From contig JALGQZ010000009.1 of NCBI GenBank assembly GCA_023105745.1, forward strand, positions 34,028,409 through 34,092,408: a stretch of DNA of 64,000 nucleotides, read 5' to 3'. The number at the start of each line of letters is the position of its first letter. Position 1 is the first letter of the stretch. The notes under the pieces were generated by a model that was not told the DNA's origin, searched no databases, and saw only the letters and a list, made by a program, of their open reading frames with translations. The translations under genes and the position numbers were made by a program. Origin of the DNA: Austropuccinia psidii. Lineage: Eukaryota; Basidiomycota; Pucciniomycetes; Pucciniales; Sphaerophragmiaceae. Of this stretch, positions 26,597-38,536 are shown in pieces.

Positions 26597-27041
26597 AATT
26601 ATTGTTAAAAAGGCTTAAAATAGTAATTCTACGTCAAAAAACTTACTATTGGCCTAATCTTTGGCTTTCTGAAGAGTATTACTTATTTCCAAGTTGACTA
26701 ATTGAGAAGAAATTGGCTCTGGTTGAATATTCTGAGTCACAATGATAGTACTATTATGATCAGAACTAACAGTACTGGCAGCAATAATGCTGGTTACTGT
26801 TGAGGCTGTTTCAATGTTTTCTTGTCTTACCACGTTGTCAGACACTAAAATTAATGAAAGAACCAATTAATTAAGTAAAAAAAGGATATTTCAAAAAAAG
26901 AAATAAAAATATAAGCCTGACTTATAATATGAAAAAAAATTGTTTTTATGGGTTTTTTGAATTATAAGTATTTTTTATATGTTTTTAAAAGTTTTCAATA
27001 TAAGAAAAAGGTTTTAGAAAGAGTAAAAAAAATATGTCACA
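26582..27041 (-). pseudogene. B2 leader and ORF1 5' exons
   Basis: On the minus strand an acceptor TTTTAG is followed by TG TCT GAC AAC GTG (exon from 26844). The exon ends at 26647 before GTAAGT, and the next acceptor ACCAG ends at 26583. This is the same layout as B4. The downstream exon in the ORF1 frame has several stops, so ORF1 is decayed. The leader is cut by element D at 27041/27042. Confidence 0.6.
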
Positions 27042-28471
27042 TGTCAGGGTGATACTATGATAAAGGTATAACTAGGCTAATTACAACTTTAACTGTGTAT
27101 GTGACACGGCAAAAAATGATTTAAAAAAGATTTATAAGAGTTTATAATGAGATAAAAGGGTTCTACTATTGAGGAATAGTGGTGGTGAGTGCTATTGAGA
27201 ACCCTGGGTGCAGGCTTTATCTGTTGGATTACAATAATAAAGTCTACAATAATTAAAGATTATAATTATACCTGATTATTTAACCAAGAGTAAAACTGTT
27301 TTTGACAGTTTACTACGTAGGTTATTCAAGAGCAGGATGAGGAAAGGGTTTTGGCAGTGAAAAGCCCTCCTTTTATCCTGAAATTGAGGTGGAAAGGCTG
27401 CTAGACCTTTCCACGTAGAGGAAGTGAAGATTTTTCACTCTCCATGACAGGCTTGTGGTTTGCAAACAGCCTGTATACCCTGTATTGGGCTCAGATGTGG
27501 TTTTGAAACCACATCTGGGCAGTTTTCACCAATACAGGGTGAAAATTTCCATCTGGGGACCTCACAGCCTGATTCTGACGTGTATGACGCGTAGAATGCT
27601 GTACAGAAACTGTATGGGACCCCAGTATTGACTGACATATGAGGTATTGAAGTAAAAACATGCTTCTTCGTCTATTTGACACCTCATATTCATGGTTATG
27701 GAATATTATCCCATGGTAAGGCTGTATCTGACAGCAGGTGGGATTTTGACCTTAAAATGGTCATACCTCTGTCAGTTTTTGAGATATCAAGCTCAAAGTT
27801 GGTTCATTGAATAGCTCTGTATGAGCTCTACACAATGGTACCCAACTTGACATGGTTATCATTAAATATGACAAAGTTATCCCATGTACAAGTATTTTTG
27901 TACATTGGCGTGGTTTGGGCAAAAGCTGTATTAAGCTTGTTTGGCCAATACCTTCTGTTGTAGTTGAGTTATGAGGAAATGGATGGCACCATCAGATAGC
28001 CCTGATTGTGCTCTTTCCAAAAAGACCCCACTTCAGGTATCTCACATTAAAACTGTAAAAGTTAGATGAGAGGTGAATGTTTTGTTCACCCTTATTTGGT
28101 CTGAATTTGACCATAACTCAAGTAATACTGGTGCTAGCTCAGTTTGGCTGGTACCATTGGATAGCCCTGGCTTAGAGCTTCATTTTGAGTACCCATTTGA
28201 TGGGGTTGAGCCTCTCCTTCTAGATTTTAGATGAGAGGTGAAAATTAAGGTTTATGCTCAGCAATAACTTTAAGCAGGAATAACTTTGTTATTTCTTGTC
28301 CTATGGTGATGGGGCTTATATTTTCAGGAAGAGGTGAGTTTCCTCTTTCTTTTGATACCTTTTGAGCTAGTTTGGCTCAGCTCCATGTTTTGGTGGTATT
28401 TTGGCTATACCATTGGTTTATGGTATTTTGGCTGTCATGCTTGTGCTCTGGTTTTGAGTCACAGGCTGACA
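27042..28471 (-). repeat. D 3' LTR
   Basis: On the + strand starts TGTCAGGGTGATAC and ends CACAGGCTGACA. The PPT on the minus strand (TTTTTTAGAGGGAAGGTA, 28472-28490) adjoins it. No gene inside. Confidence 0.93.
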
Positions 28472-28495
28472 TACCTTCCCTCTAAAAAAGGCTCA

Positions 28496-31400
28496 TCATT
28501 GATGAGACTGTTCAGTCCTCCTAGAGGCTCTGAATCTCCTTAAATGAAGGTTCCCATCTGGTATGGCATCCTCTGCCAACCATTTGTCTTTATCAGCTGT
28601 CTGGTTTTTGAATCTGACTAGGTATTGTCTTTGGTCCTTTCCATTAAGTCTGATTTTTCTGGGCCTGATGATTTTACTCACAGGTCCAGGAGAGTCTTCT
28701 ACTTCCACTATTTCTGGTGGAGTGATGTTTTTCTTCCTGGAGGGGAATTTATCCTCCTCTGTTTGGAAGTATGGTTTGACCAGGCTCACTGGAAAGACTG
28801 GGTGTTTCCTAGAAAACTCCTCAGTGAGCTTGACCTCTACTGCATTCTTCCCTATCAACTTCATGATAGTGAAGGGCCCTACAAATGAGTCTCTCATTTT
28901 CTTAGGTCCTTTGAGATTGTTAAAGTTCAGTGTAGACACTAACACCTGGTCCCCTTCCTTGAAGTCAGGTTCCATATGTGACTTGTCCCACCTTTGCTTG
29001 TTATACTCTTTGGCCTCAGCTATGCATTTGGCAGCAGTATCACAGGCTTTCTTCCACATATCATGGAATTCTTTGGCTGTGGGGTGGATGGTCAAAAGAT
29101 TTTTCTTCAAGTGATCCACAGGTAACAGGGGATTCCACCCTTTCTCTACCAGTGCAGGTGTTTTTCCTGTGGTAGAGTGCTGGCTTGTATTATAAGCCAG
29201 TTGGACTGCTGGTAAGAGGGTGACCCAATCATGGGTATATCCCTCATGGTCCTTGTATTCCATGCCATAGGCACAGAACCTCCTGAGGATGTCCTCCATT
29301 GTTTGGATCATCCTCTCAGCTAGGCCATCTGTTTGTGGATGGTAAGCTGTGGAAAAAGCAAGCTTGGTGCCAAGCATGTCATATAAATTGGTCCAAAATT
29401 CAGATGTAAATTTTGGGTCCCTGTCACTAATTATGATCTTAGGGACTCCACAGGTGGATATGATGTTATTCCAAAATAACAGAGCAGTGTCCATGGCTGT
29501 GTCCTCTTTATGGCATGGTAGACATCTCATGCTCTTGCTGAACCTATCAACTATGATTAAGCAGGCATTGTAGTTTTCTTTGCCTCCTGGGACAAGTCCT
29601 GTGACCCATTCCATGTTGATGGTTTCCCATGGGTGTTTGGGTTCTTCTATGTGTTGAAACAACCCATATTTCTTCCCATGTTTTCTATTTGCCTTTTGGC
29701 ATCTTTCACAAGTGTTGATGTATTCACTCAACTCTTGCTCCCACTTGGGCCACCAAGCTGTGCTTGCTACCCTCTCCTTAGTCCTGTCCTCACTCATGTG
29801 TCCCATGTAGGGGCAGTCATGGCATTCCTGCAGGATTAAAGAGATTTGGTCTCTGTCTATCACTGTGAGTGCACTGGTGTGCTTGTCTCTGTGATAAATC
29901 AGGCCATCTATAAGGAAGAATTTATTGTCCTTATAGGCCCTCAACCAGGGTTCCTCCAGCTGGGTTTCCAGTTCTGGGCTCCTGTATTTTTGTTGAAGGA
30001 GTTGGAGTAGTATGCTACACTGTTTGTGTTTAGCATAAGATTTCAGTACTGCATTGAAGAATTCATTGTGCAGTTCTGAGGAACTTATCCCCAGTATGGG
30101 GGTTTCTGTCCCTTCTGAATCAGTGTTTCCACTGTCAAGGGTACCACTCCCTGGTGCCCATTCAGAGAATCTGAAGTTCTTCTTCCTATCTATTTCCATA
30201 AAATGGATAGGAATTTTTGCAGCAACTTCAGGGTCATAAGCTGGATTGCTTTTGACATTATCCAGTGGCCATCTGCTAAGGCCATCTGCATTGGTATGGC
30301 TTTTACCTTCCTTGTATATGATGGTCATGTTCCCTCTATACTTCTGGATGGCTATTTGCCATCTCAGCATGTGTCTATTAGTAGTCTTCATGTTTAGTAA
30401 AGACTTCAAGGCTGTGCAGTCTGTGTAGACTTCAAAGACTGCACCCTCCAAATAGTCATGGAGTTTTTCTAGAGCCCAGACTAGACATAAACATTCTGTC
30501 TGGGTGGCCCCATACCTGGCTTCTGAATCTTTCAGCTGCCTGGAGATGTAACATATTACACCTTCTCTTGGTTCACCATCCACAATTTGTCTTTGGTGAA
30601 GGGCTGCTCCCAAGCCTTGGCTGCATGCTGCATCTATATATAACTTGAATGGTAGTTCAAAGTCAGGCAAGATGAGCACAGGTGCATTAGTGAGTTCATA
30701 TTTGATCCTCTCATATGCATCCCTCCTTTCCTTGGTTATTTCAAAAACTACATCCTTTGAGCATAACTTGTATAAACTACTGGTTATGTGGGCAAAGTTC
30801 TTGATGTGGTTTCTATAGTAGCTAGCAAATCCAAGGAAAGATTGCATCTCTTTGATGTTCTTTGGTACTGGCTTTTGCAGTACTGCTGCTACTTTGTTCT
30901 GGTCAATTGCCAGACTAAGGCCTGAGACTTTGTGTCCTAGAGCTAGTAGCTCTTGTTGGCCAAAATTACACTTTTTGAGTGAAATTTTCAGATTGATGGG
31001 TGTACATTTACTTAGCACTCTGTCTATGTATTGTACATGGTCTTCCCATGTCTCTGAGTATATAATGATATCATCAATGTATACTATCATCCAGCCTTCC
31101 ATTATTTCTTCTTGAAATATGGTGTCCATCATCCTTTGGAAGTGGGCTGGTGCATTCTTGATGCCAAATGGCATCCTGGTGTACTCATATATGCCCATAT
31201 GGCATATAATTCTGAGTAATTTCATGGAGTTTGGTTTAACTCCATTTTGGTGGAAGCCCTTCATACAATCCATCTTGGTTATGTATTTGGCTTTGGCCAA
31301 TTTATCCAAGGCATGAGGTATCCTTGGTATAGGATACCTGTCTGCTTTTGTGTAGTTGTTCAGGGCTCTGAAGTCTCCACACAGTCTAGACTTGCCATCA

Positions 31401-34288
31401 TGCCAGGTGATTAGGACAGGAGTGGTAATTTCCACTATTTCATTATGTCCAATCTTCCTAATGACATCCATGTCCAGGAGTTCATTGATATGTTTCTCAA
31501 TCTCTTTCCTGGTCTCCAGACTTGCTGGGTAAGGAGGTCTCCTTAACATGGGTGGATAAGGCCTTTCTACATCCAGATATAGTTCTATATCATGGCCTTT
31601 GATCTTGCCTAATGGTTCTTCACCAATGGCAAATGCTGGTCTATTCTTCCTCAGCATCTTCAGTAAACTTAGCTTTTGTTTACTGGTGAGGGTAGTGCTA
31701 AACTGTCCCTCTCTGAATTCTTTCAGAAGTTCTTCCAGTGGGTCCTGAGAAGATATCTGGTATATATCAAGAGAAAATTTCTTTTCCTTGTTAGTACCAA
31801 TGGTAATATGCCTATTTTTACTATTGTACATATCTATGCCATACATCCTCTGGTAATCTGTTCCCAGTAAAACCCCTTGGATGTGGGCATCTTCAAGCAC
31901 TACAAACTCTGGGTTGAGTCTGATATTACCTTTTCTGTGGGGTATAGTTATCTCTTTGATAATTGTCCCAATAGAGGTCATCTTCCCAGATGCACTCTTA
32001 AAGTTCTTTGCCCTGGTGGGCAAGAGTTCTTTTTCCCAGTTTGGGAAGTGGTTATCCAGATAATTTCTGGCCACTATGGAGCAGTGTGCTCCACTGTCAA
32101 TGATCAGTGGGTGCTGAGCATTGCCAATACATACAGTCATTTTTGTGGCTGTTCCATGTATATATGCCATTCCTTTGGTTGGTGTAACCAGGAATGTTTG
32201 TGCATCTTGTGTGTGTTTACACAAGTTCTTGTTGGCAGTGTCTTGTGGCATGCCTGCTTCCAACTGTATATCCTGGATTTCTAGTGGGGTTTCCTCTTGG
32301 TATTCCACTAGAAATTCCTCTCTTGGGTCTTGATCCTCATCAGATGGTTCTCTGATGGCATTACCCATAGAGTCTGATTCAGAATCCTCTGTTGGAGGTT
32401 CTTCTTCAGGGACTTTTTCTATAGCATAGACTTTCTTCTTTGCTTTTGGACAGTTGTTGGCATAGTGGTCTGTTGAACCACAATTGTGACAAGAATTCTT
32501 CTTCTTTGCCACTTCTGCCACTCTTTCTCTGGGTTTGTCTTTAAACTCTACCCTGAAAGGTTGTTTCTCTTTGAAACTATTGCTTCTATATGGGGTGAAT
32601 TTCCCTATATTAGTCCTTTTCCTTATGTCTTGTAAGGTATTGGCTATATCATCTAGAGTGCAATTTTGGTTGCATCTGCACTTTACTGCATGCTCTAGTT
32701 TTCCTGGCAGTTGTGTCAGAAGTTTATGATTCCTCATTTGAATGTTCATTTGAGGATCAATGGCTTTAAGTCTTTTAGACTGTCTAAGACACCACTCATA
32801 TGGATCTTTGTCCACAGAGTATTTGTCATTTTCAAATGACATGGTCTTTTGCCATATCCAAGTTCCATTACTGTACTTTTGGATTATTTGACTCTTCCAC
32901 CATGGCCAATTTCTTCTGCCATGGATTTCTTTCATTTCAGTGTACCATATACTTGCATGACCTTTAAATGCAGTATTCAGTCTAGCAGTAATCCAGTAAT
33001 CTGGTATGCTTGGTACATCAATGAAGAGTCCATCAATATAATCTATGAGTTCCATATGATCATATTCTCCTGATCCAGAAAATTTGGGCCAGCTTGAGGC
33101 CTCAGGAAGCTGTTTCAAGGCTTCCTTATCTGAATAAGACATGCCATCTCCATCCTGGTATTGTGATGGAGATCTTGCCTTATTCAACAACATGGCATCT
33201 GGTTTGATGTCATCTGGTTGATATGGATTCTCCATAGCTTGGCCTTGTGGTTGGGGCTTTAAGCTATGGTAGGCATCAAACAATTTGTTGATGTCTTGGC
33301 TCAGACACTCCCTGTCCCTGCTACTATGGTGTTGTTCTTCAGAGACTTGATTAAGTCTCTTGTTGGTTTCTTCAGAGGCTTTGCTCAGTTGAGCATATCC
33401 TTCCTGAAGGTTTTTAACTATCTGCTCCAATGAGGCTTGAGTTTTTCTCATCCTCTCTTGGGCAGCTGCAAATTCTGTAGCCTGCTTTGCAGATTGCTCC
33501 ACATATTGGGACATTTGTAACCACAGTGTGTCACTGTTGATGTTACTCTCACATGTGATAATGTTATTTTCAGTCTGAGTGGGGGTAATGTTTTGATTAC
33601 TAGGACTACTGGTTCTAGAGTGGTTTACAACTACTTCTGGTTCTTGTGTACTTCTTTTACCAAATCTAACAGCTTCTGGATCATGGGGTCTGACTCTTTC
33701 CTCCTCTGGTTGAAGGAGGCTTTGTTCTTGCCCTTGTTGCCTTGTCTTCTCCTGGAAACTTCCTGGAATTGTGAAGAATGGTGACTCCTGGCCACTGATC
33801 TGCTGGTTTCTGAATGGTGTGAAGCCACTGGAGAGCTGATTTGGCTTGCTCCTTGTGAACCTTAAGGAATCTGAGTAGGCCCTGTCTGAGTTAACTGTTC
33901 TTCTATAGCCTGGATAGTGGCTGGATTCTCCCTTATCCTCTGTGCCCTTCCCTCCAGGAGTCTGTGCTGCCTGGTAGGATTCCAACCCTTGGTGATTACC
34001 ATAAGGTCTTTGAAGTCTATCTCTTTGAGACAGATCTTCTGGCAACTTGATCTCAGTTCTGCCCAGTGAGTTGCTAGGTTGAACCTCTTGTTGTCCATGC
34101 TCCATTGAAACAAATCTTTGAGGAGTTGGTGGATTTGAAGAACTTGATCCATATCCTTCCAGTCCTCTGGTTTGAGGTTTCTGTTGAATTGGAGTGTGAA
34201 TGGCAAGGTTTAGATTATCTCCCTCATTGTTTTGCCATCCACCACTGTGTCCAATGTGTCTTCTTTCAGGTATTCTGGTTCTAGACAT
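28496..34288 (-). CDS. Gag-Pol polyprotein of element D
   Basis: A 1930-residue uninterrupted polyprotein. From the start: low-complexity Q/R/S-rich region, coiled-coil-like stretch (about 230-330), capsid-like Gag, CCHC knuckle [14 protein letters not shown] (600), retropepsin with DSG (731), RT with YIDD (1070-1073), RNase H (about 1220), integrase HHCC zinc site (about 1490-1530), DDE core, GPF module and a chromodomain-like tail (QYLVRF...DKWL). The first catalytic Asp of integrase is Glu (NMEWVTGL, residue 1560), where families A and B have [15 protein letters not shown] (1622) and LAERM (about 1658) are intact. I chose ATG 34288 because MSRTR matches the Met-x-Thr-Arg starts of A, B and E; an in-frame ATG also lies at 34351. 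Confidence 0.93.
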   Translation of the reverse strand: MSRTRIPERRHIGHSGGWQNNEGDNLNLAIHTPIQQKPQTRGLEGYGSSSSNPPTPQRFVSMEHGQQEVQPSNSLGRTEIKLPEDLSQRDRLQRPYGNHQGLESYQAAQTPGGKGTEDKGESSHYPGYRRTVNSDRAYSDSLRFTRSKPNQLSSGFTPFRNQQISGQESPFFTIPGSFQEKTRQQGQEQSLLQPEEERVRPHDPEAVRFGKRSTQEPEVVVNHSRTSSPSNQNITPTQTENNIITCESNINSDTLWLQMSQYVEQSAKQATEFAAAQERMRKTQASLEQIVKNLQEGYAQLSKASEETNKRLNQVSEEQHHSSRDRECLSQDINKLFDAYHSLKPQPQGQAMENPYQPDDIKPDAMLLNKARSPSQYQDGDGMSYSDKEALKQLPEASSWPKFSGSGEYDHMELIDYIDGLFIDVPSIPDYWITARLNTAFKGHASIWYTEMKEIHGRRNWPWWKSQIIQKYSNGTWIWQKTMSFENDKYSVDKDPYEWCLRQSKRLKAIDPQMNIQMRNHKLLTQLPGKLEHAVKCRCNQNCTLDDIANTLQDIRKRTNIGKFTPYRSNSFKEKQPFRVEFKDKPRERVAEVAKKKNSCHNCGSTDHYANNCPKAKKKVYAIEKVPEEEPPTEDSESDSMGNAIREPSDEDQDPREEFLVEYQEETPLEIQDIQLEAGMPQDTANKNLCKHTQDAQTFLVTPTKGMAYIHGTATKMTVCIGNAQHPLIIDSGAHCSIVARNYLDNHFPNWEKELLPTRAKNFKSASGKMTSIGTIIKEITIPHRKGNIRLNPEFVVLEDAHIQGVLLGTDYQRMYGIDMYNSKNRHITIGTNKEKKFSLDIYQISSQDPLEELLKEFREGQFSTTLTSKQKLSLLKMLRKNRPAFAIGEEPLGKIKGHDIELYLDVERPYPPMLRRPPYPASLETRKEIEKHINELLDMDVIRKIGHNEIVEITTPVLITWHDGKSRLCGDFRALNNYTKADRYPIPRIPHALDKLAKAKYITKMDCMKGFHQNGVKPNSMKLLRIICHMGIYEYTRMPFGIKNAPAHFQRMMDTIFQEEIMEGWMIVYIDDIIIYSETWEDHVQYIDRVLSKCTPINLKISLKKCNFGQQELLALGHKVSGLSLAIDQNKVAAVLQKPVPKNIKEMQSFLGFASYYRNHIKNFAHITSSLYKLCSKDVVFEITKERRDAYERIKYELTNAPVLILPDFELPFKLYIDAACSQGLGAALHQRQIVDGEPREGVICYISRQLKDSEARYGATQTECLCLVWALEKLHDYLEGAVFEVYTDCTALKSLLNMKTTNRHMLRWQIAIQKYRGNMTIIYKEGKSHTNADGLSRWPLDNVKSNPAYDPEVAAKIPIHFMEIDRKKNFRFSEWAPGSGTLDSGNTDSEGTETPILGISSSELHNEFFNAVLKSYAKHKQCSILLQLLQQKYRSPELETQLEEPWLRAYKDNKFFLIDGLIYHRDKHTSALTVIDRDQISLILQECHDCPYMGHMSEDRTKERVASTAWWPKWEQELSEYINTCERCQKANRKHGKKYGLFQHIEEPKHPWETINMEWVTGLVPGGKENYNACLIIVDRFSKSMRCLPCHKEDTAMDTALLFWNNIISTCGVPKIIISDRDPKFTSEFWTNLYDMLGTKLAFSTAYHPQTDGLAERMIQTMEDILRRFCAYGMEYKDHEGYTHDWVTLLPAVQLAYNTSQHSTTGKTPALVEKGWNPLLPVDHLKKNLLTIHPTAKEFHDMWKKACDTAAKCIAEAKEYNKQRWDKSHMEPDFKEGDQVLVSTLNFNNLKGPKKMRDSFVGPFTIMKLIGKNAVEVKLTEEFSRKHPVFPVSLVKPYFQTEEDKFPSRKKNITPPEIVEVEDSPGPVSKIIRPRKIRLNGKDQRQYLVRFKNQTADKDKWLAEDAIPDGNLHLRRFRASRRTEQSHQ

Positions 34289-34699
34289 TCCTGCTCTATC
34301 CTCTAGCTGGTTCCTTTGGAAGCCAAGGTCTCTGAGGTATGCAGGGGACATATCAGTGTTTGCAAGCAGTCAAAAACTTTATGTTCTTAGGGTATTTACC
34401 TTTGACTGTGCCTTTTACAAATTTGTTATCTGCTGATTTGGGCAGTTTGCCTTTGGAGGTTACAACTGGGTTAATAATTGTAATCTTCCCTGTAGAAGTG
34501 GTTAAGGTTGCTTTACCTTGTATTGAAGAAGAGTTTCGTGGTTTTCTACTCCTCTGAGTGGCTATTGGTGTCCACTTCTTGGCTGTAATGAGGCCTTCAC
34601 TAAGCCTTTTTCCTTTACCCTTGCTGCCCTCTGGTTCTGAGGGTGTCACTGGTGTGTTGGCCTGTGACTGGGTTTCAAGTGGGATGTAGTTTTCTTCCA
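34210..34699 (-). CDS. D ORF1: predicted spliced upstream protein overlapping gag in another frame
   Basis: Predicted exons on the minus strand: last base of the leader exon (35252, A), exon 34699-34400, exon 34274-34210. Splicing ACAA/GTAAGT (donor 35251) to AG/TGGAAGAAAAC makes ATG GAA GAA AAC. The second intron (34399-34275, GTAAAT...ACCAG, phase 1) overlaps the Gag start. The product would be about 121 residues, Lys/Ser/Thr-rich and basic, ending at TAA 34212-34210. After that stop the same frame is open again for 114 codons, which suggests a once longer protein. No known domain. Expression is inferred only. Confidence 0.45.
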
Positions 34700-35297
34700 C
34701 TGAATCAAAACAGGAAAAAGAGGGCTTATGTCAGTTAAGACTTCTTAAAAGGCTGGTTTTGCACGTCTAAGAATGGCCTCTGGGCTTGTATATTATTAAA
34801 GTATGCCCTTGTATAATGACAGTGTAATTGAATTAACAATTTCACGTCAAAAATACAGCTTATGGTGTCCTGTCACACTGTTTGTGTGTCAGTATCCCTC
34901 AGATACACTTGTGGTTTGCAAGTGTATTCTGTGAAAGTGGTTTATATACAAGTGTTATTGAATTAACAATACACTTGACCACGCCTCAACTGATGGTTTT
35001 TCAGTCAGAGGTGTCCTTATTCAGTCAAGAATACAGGACTTTATTAGTGGCTTATGTGTTTTTATATGCAAAACACGCCAGAAATAATAAATTACTGTGG
35101 GTGTTACCCATGTAAAAAATACTCTTATAATATGAGTATGTGTAAAAAAAAAGGTAAAAATATATAAAATATATATTTTTTAAACAGAAATTACGCCTAA
35201 AAAAGGATAAAACAATGTGTTAATAAGTCATAAAATGGAGAAAAGACTTACTTGTAAGGTCCAAAAAAGTCAAAAAAACACAGCCAGGCCCCCAAAA
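34700..35297 (-). other. D leader: PBS and predicted first intron
   Basis: On the minus strand TTTTGGGGGCCTGGCTGTG (35297-35279) follows the LTR end, with the PBS starting at TGG. Then GGACCTTACAA/GTAAGT (donor 35251) and an AT-rich stretch to the acceptor TTTTGATTCAG (34700), a 552-base putative intron. No gene seen. Confidence 0.65.
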
Positions 35298-36727
35298 TGT
35301 CAGGGTGATACTATGATAAAGGTATAACTAGGCTAATTACAACTTTAACTGTGTATGTGACACGGCAAAAAATGATTTAAAAAAGATTTCTAAGAGTTTA
35401 TAATGAGATAAAAGGGTTCTACTATTGAGGAATAGTGGTGGTGAGCGCTATTGAGAACCCTGGGTGCAGGCTTTATCTGTTGGATTACAATAATAAAGTC
35501 TACAATAATTAAAGATTATAATTATACCTGATTATTTAACCAAGAGTAAAACTGTTTTTGACAGTTTACTACGTAGGTTATTCAAGAGCAGGATGAGGAA
35601 AGGGTTTTGGCAGTGAAAAGCCCTCCTTTTATCCTGAAATTGAGGTGGAAAGGCTGCTAGACCTTTCCACATAGAGGAAGTGAAGATTTCTCACTCTCCA
35701 TGACAGGCTTGTGGTTTGCAAACAGCCTGTATACCCTGTATTGGGCTCAGATGTGGTTTTGAAACCACATCTGGGCAGTTTTCACCAATACAGGGTGAAA
35801 CTTTTCATCTGGGGACCTCACAGCCTGATTCTGACGTGTATGACGCGTAGAATGCTGTACAGAAACTGTATGGGACCCCAGTATTGACTGACATATGAGG
35901 TATTGAAGTAAAAACATGCTTCTTTGTCTATTTGACACCTCATATTCATGGTTATGGAATATTATCCCATGGTAAGGCTGTATCTGACAGCAGGTGGGAT
36001 TTTGACCTTAAAATGGTCATACCTCTGTCAGTTTTTGAGATATCAAGCTCAAAGTTGGTTCATTGAATAGCTCTGTATGAGCTCTACACAATGGTACCCA
36101 ACTTGACATGGTTATCATTAAATATGACAAAGTTATCCCATGTACAAGTATTTTTGTACATTGGCGTGGTCTGGTCAAAAACTGTATTAAGCTTGTTTGG
36201 CCAATAACTTCTGTTGTAGTTGAGTTATGAGGAAATGGATGGCACCATCAGATAGCCCTGATTTTGCTCTTTCCAAAAAGACCCCACTTCAGGTATCTCA
36301 CATTAAAACTGTAAAAGTTAGATGAGAGGTGAATGTTTTGTTCACCCTTATTTGGTCTGAATTTGACCATAACTCAAGTAATACTGGTGCTAGCTCAGTT
36401 TGGCTGGTACCATTGGATAGCCCTGGCTTAGAGCTTCATTTTGAGTACCCATTTGATGGGGTTAAGCCTCTCCTTCTAGATTTTAGATGAGAGGTGAAAA
36501 TTAAGGTTTATGCTCAGCAATAACTTTGAGCAGGAATAACTTTGTTATTTCTTGTCCTATGGTGATGGGGCTTATATTTTCAGGAAGAGGTGAGTTTCCT
36601 CTTTCTTTTGATACCTTTTGAGCTAGTTTGGCTCAGTTCCATGTTTTGGTGGTATTTTGGCTATACCATTGGTTCATGGTATTTTGGCTGTCATGCTTGT
36701 GCTCTGGTTTTGAGTCACAGGCTGACA
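35298..36727 (-). repeat. D 5' LTR
   Basis: Same length (1430) and boundaries as the 3' LTR, followed on the + strand by TCACA. No gene inside. Confidence 0.93.
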
Positions 36728-36732
36728 TCACA

Positions 36733-36760
36733 GGTACAACATCATGGCTGGGCCCCCAAA
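36733..36760 (-). promoter_or_regulatory. B2 primer-binding site
   Basis: On the minus strand TTTGGGGGCCCAGCC directly after the LTR end CATCTTACA, identical to the B4 PBS at 51204-51218. It proves that D sits inside the B2 leader. Confidence 0.8.
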
Positions 36761-38536
36761 TGTAAGATGTGGATAATAGTAAAAAATACTATTTTTAATA
36801 GAAAGCACGCCAATTTTATTGTTTATAACTTTATTAGGATAAAACAATAATATTATAAAAATTTATTGTTATACCAACAATAAAAATATATCCAAAAAAT
36901 ACTCTACAAGAGATATTTTAAGGCTACAAAAGAAATTTCTTCAAGAGAAATTTCAATTGGAATTAATTGAGAAATGAACTGCAAGCAATTGATTGAAGAA
37001 AAGAGTCTTTAAAAAATATTAAAGAGAAAACACACCCAAAAGTGACCAGACTGAATTTGGAAACAAAGTGACAAGGTTAACAGTGATGAAAGATGCTTTA
37101 ATTCACTTTTGGGGTGGTTCAGGGGTAAAAATGATTATAAGAGTTACAAACAATGATTATAATGATTTTTTCACGTGGTTAAAAGGTTTAAAATGATTTA
37201 AGAAAGGTTATTGGAATCTTTTGTTGACTGGTTTAAAAATGTTTAAACTAATTATAAAAGGAAAAGATTCTAACATGGAGAGAAAAGAGGGGCAAAGAAG
37301 ACATTCTTTTATAGCCATCAATTTTATTTCTCCAAAAGTAAATTTACTCTTGTCAGTCGTTAAAAACAGTTTGACAACAGAAAGACCAATTATGGCATCA
37401 TTGAACCCTGGTTTAGACCAAAAAAGGGCTGGTTTAAGCCATTTTCAGCCATTTTCAGCCATTTTAGACCCTTAAATCGGCCATTACTATAGCAATACCT
37501 AGTCTAGAGCCTTCAAAACACGTCAGAATGTGTTTAAAGGACATAGAAACCAGTTGAAACTGTTTTTACTATGATTATTTTATGTTAAGGGTAGTTTTAC
37601 CCTCTTGGAAACAGCTAAACCTACCCCAGTTGGTATCAAAACCTCATCATCAATTGAGTCCACAGACCCTGTAGCTCAATTCCAGGCCAAAAGTGATGAG
37701 CGTTTGTGTGAATTTTGACATTCCATGCCTGTCAGCAAGGATTTTGGGGGTCTAGCTCCCCCTTAGAGCTGGAGTTCCTTTCCCCCCCAAATTTAATCTT
37801 TCCAATTTATTTTTCCTTTAATTCCTCATCATGTATTATACTTATAATTTACATATGTAATTCAATTGAGTTGTACAGTTCAATACAGTAATAATTGATA
37901 CTTCATATGTAAATAAAAGTTCACTTATGTAATACACGCGCACATTTTGACATTTCAATTGAATTCAATTGAAAATACTTTAATTCCTCATAACTTCTAA
38001 AATATACACAACACCTCAAGTTTAACACAATTTTGGGTGATGTGAATTAAATTAAAGTTTTGAGGATTTTCAATTTTCATACAGAAAATAAGAAAGACTT
38101 AATTTAAGCTTATTTAGAGTTGAGTTACAAATTTTTCACTCAGGGGTGACCCCACCTGATTTTTTATAAAGAATCCAATGGTGAAATAATTTTTATATGT
38201 TTATTGATTGGATAAAGAGTTATAATAACTTTTATTTAACTTTATTCCAAATTTGTTTATTTTTTTACGATTTTGTTGAAAATTCATTTTCACTTAATTT
38301 TTTCAAATATAAATGTAATTTTACAATTTCAAAATTTAATGTAATTTTACAATTTCAAAATTTAATGTAATTTTATTTTTAAATTGTAATTAAAAATTTT
38401 TAATTGTGAATATAATTTTATATTTATATTTTGATTTTCATTTTAATAATATAAATAAATACATTTTATTTATATTTCTATGTTAATTTTGTATTTGTGG
38501 TCTTTTGGGTATATGAAATTACCTCTAAGGCTCACA
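36761..38536 (-). repeat. B2 5' LTR
   Basis: On the + strand TGTAAGATGTGG to AAGGCTCACA, 1776 bases, i.e. family-B LTR in reverse. The TATA box is seen in reverse as CTTTTATAGCC (near 37309). No gene inside. Confidence 0.9.

Larger units (their letters stand above)
27042..36727 (-). mobile_element. Element D: complete Ty3/Gypsy element with intact gag-pol frame
   Basis: A 9686-base element in minus orientation with two 1430-base LTRs that differ at about 16 positions by eye (roughly 99% identical). It is flanked by TCACA (27037-27041 and 36728-36732) and inserted in the leader of B2. PBS, PPT and a single 1930-codon gag-pol are present. The LTR (TGTCAGCC...CCCTGACA) is unrelated to the A/B type, but the protein is clearly related. 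Confidence 0.95.
19035..38536 (-). mobile_element. Element B2: reversed family-B element, one end deleted, split by D
   Basis: Read on the minus strand: 5' LTR 38536-36761, PBS, leader (broken by D), ORF1 and gag-pol, PPT, then a 3' LTR that lacks its last ~470 bases. Its 5' flank (38537 on) is in the interior of element C, but its 3' flank is the C LTR. A deletion after insertion must therefore have removed C interior sequence together with the end of the B2 LTR. Confidence 0.9.

Noticed and set aside
28563..34436. Many + strand open frames across the element D gag-pol (e.g. 28563-29114, 31877-32284)
   Set aside because: They are antisense to an intact 1930-codon frame with clear domains; their compositions are Leu/Phe/Ser-rich as expected from mirrored codons.
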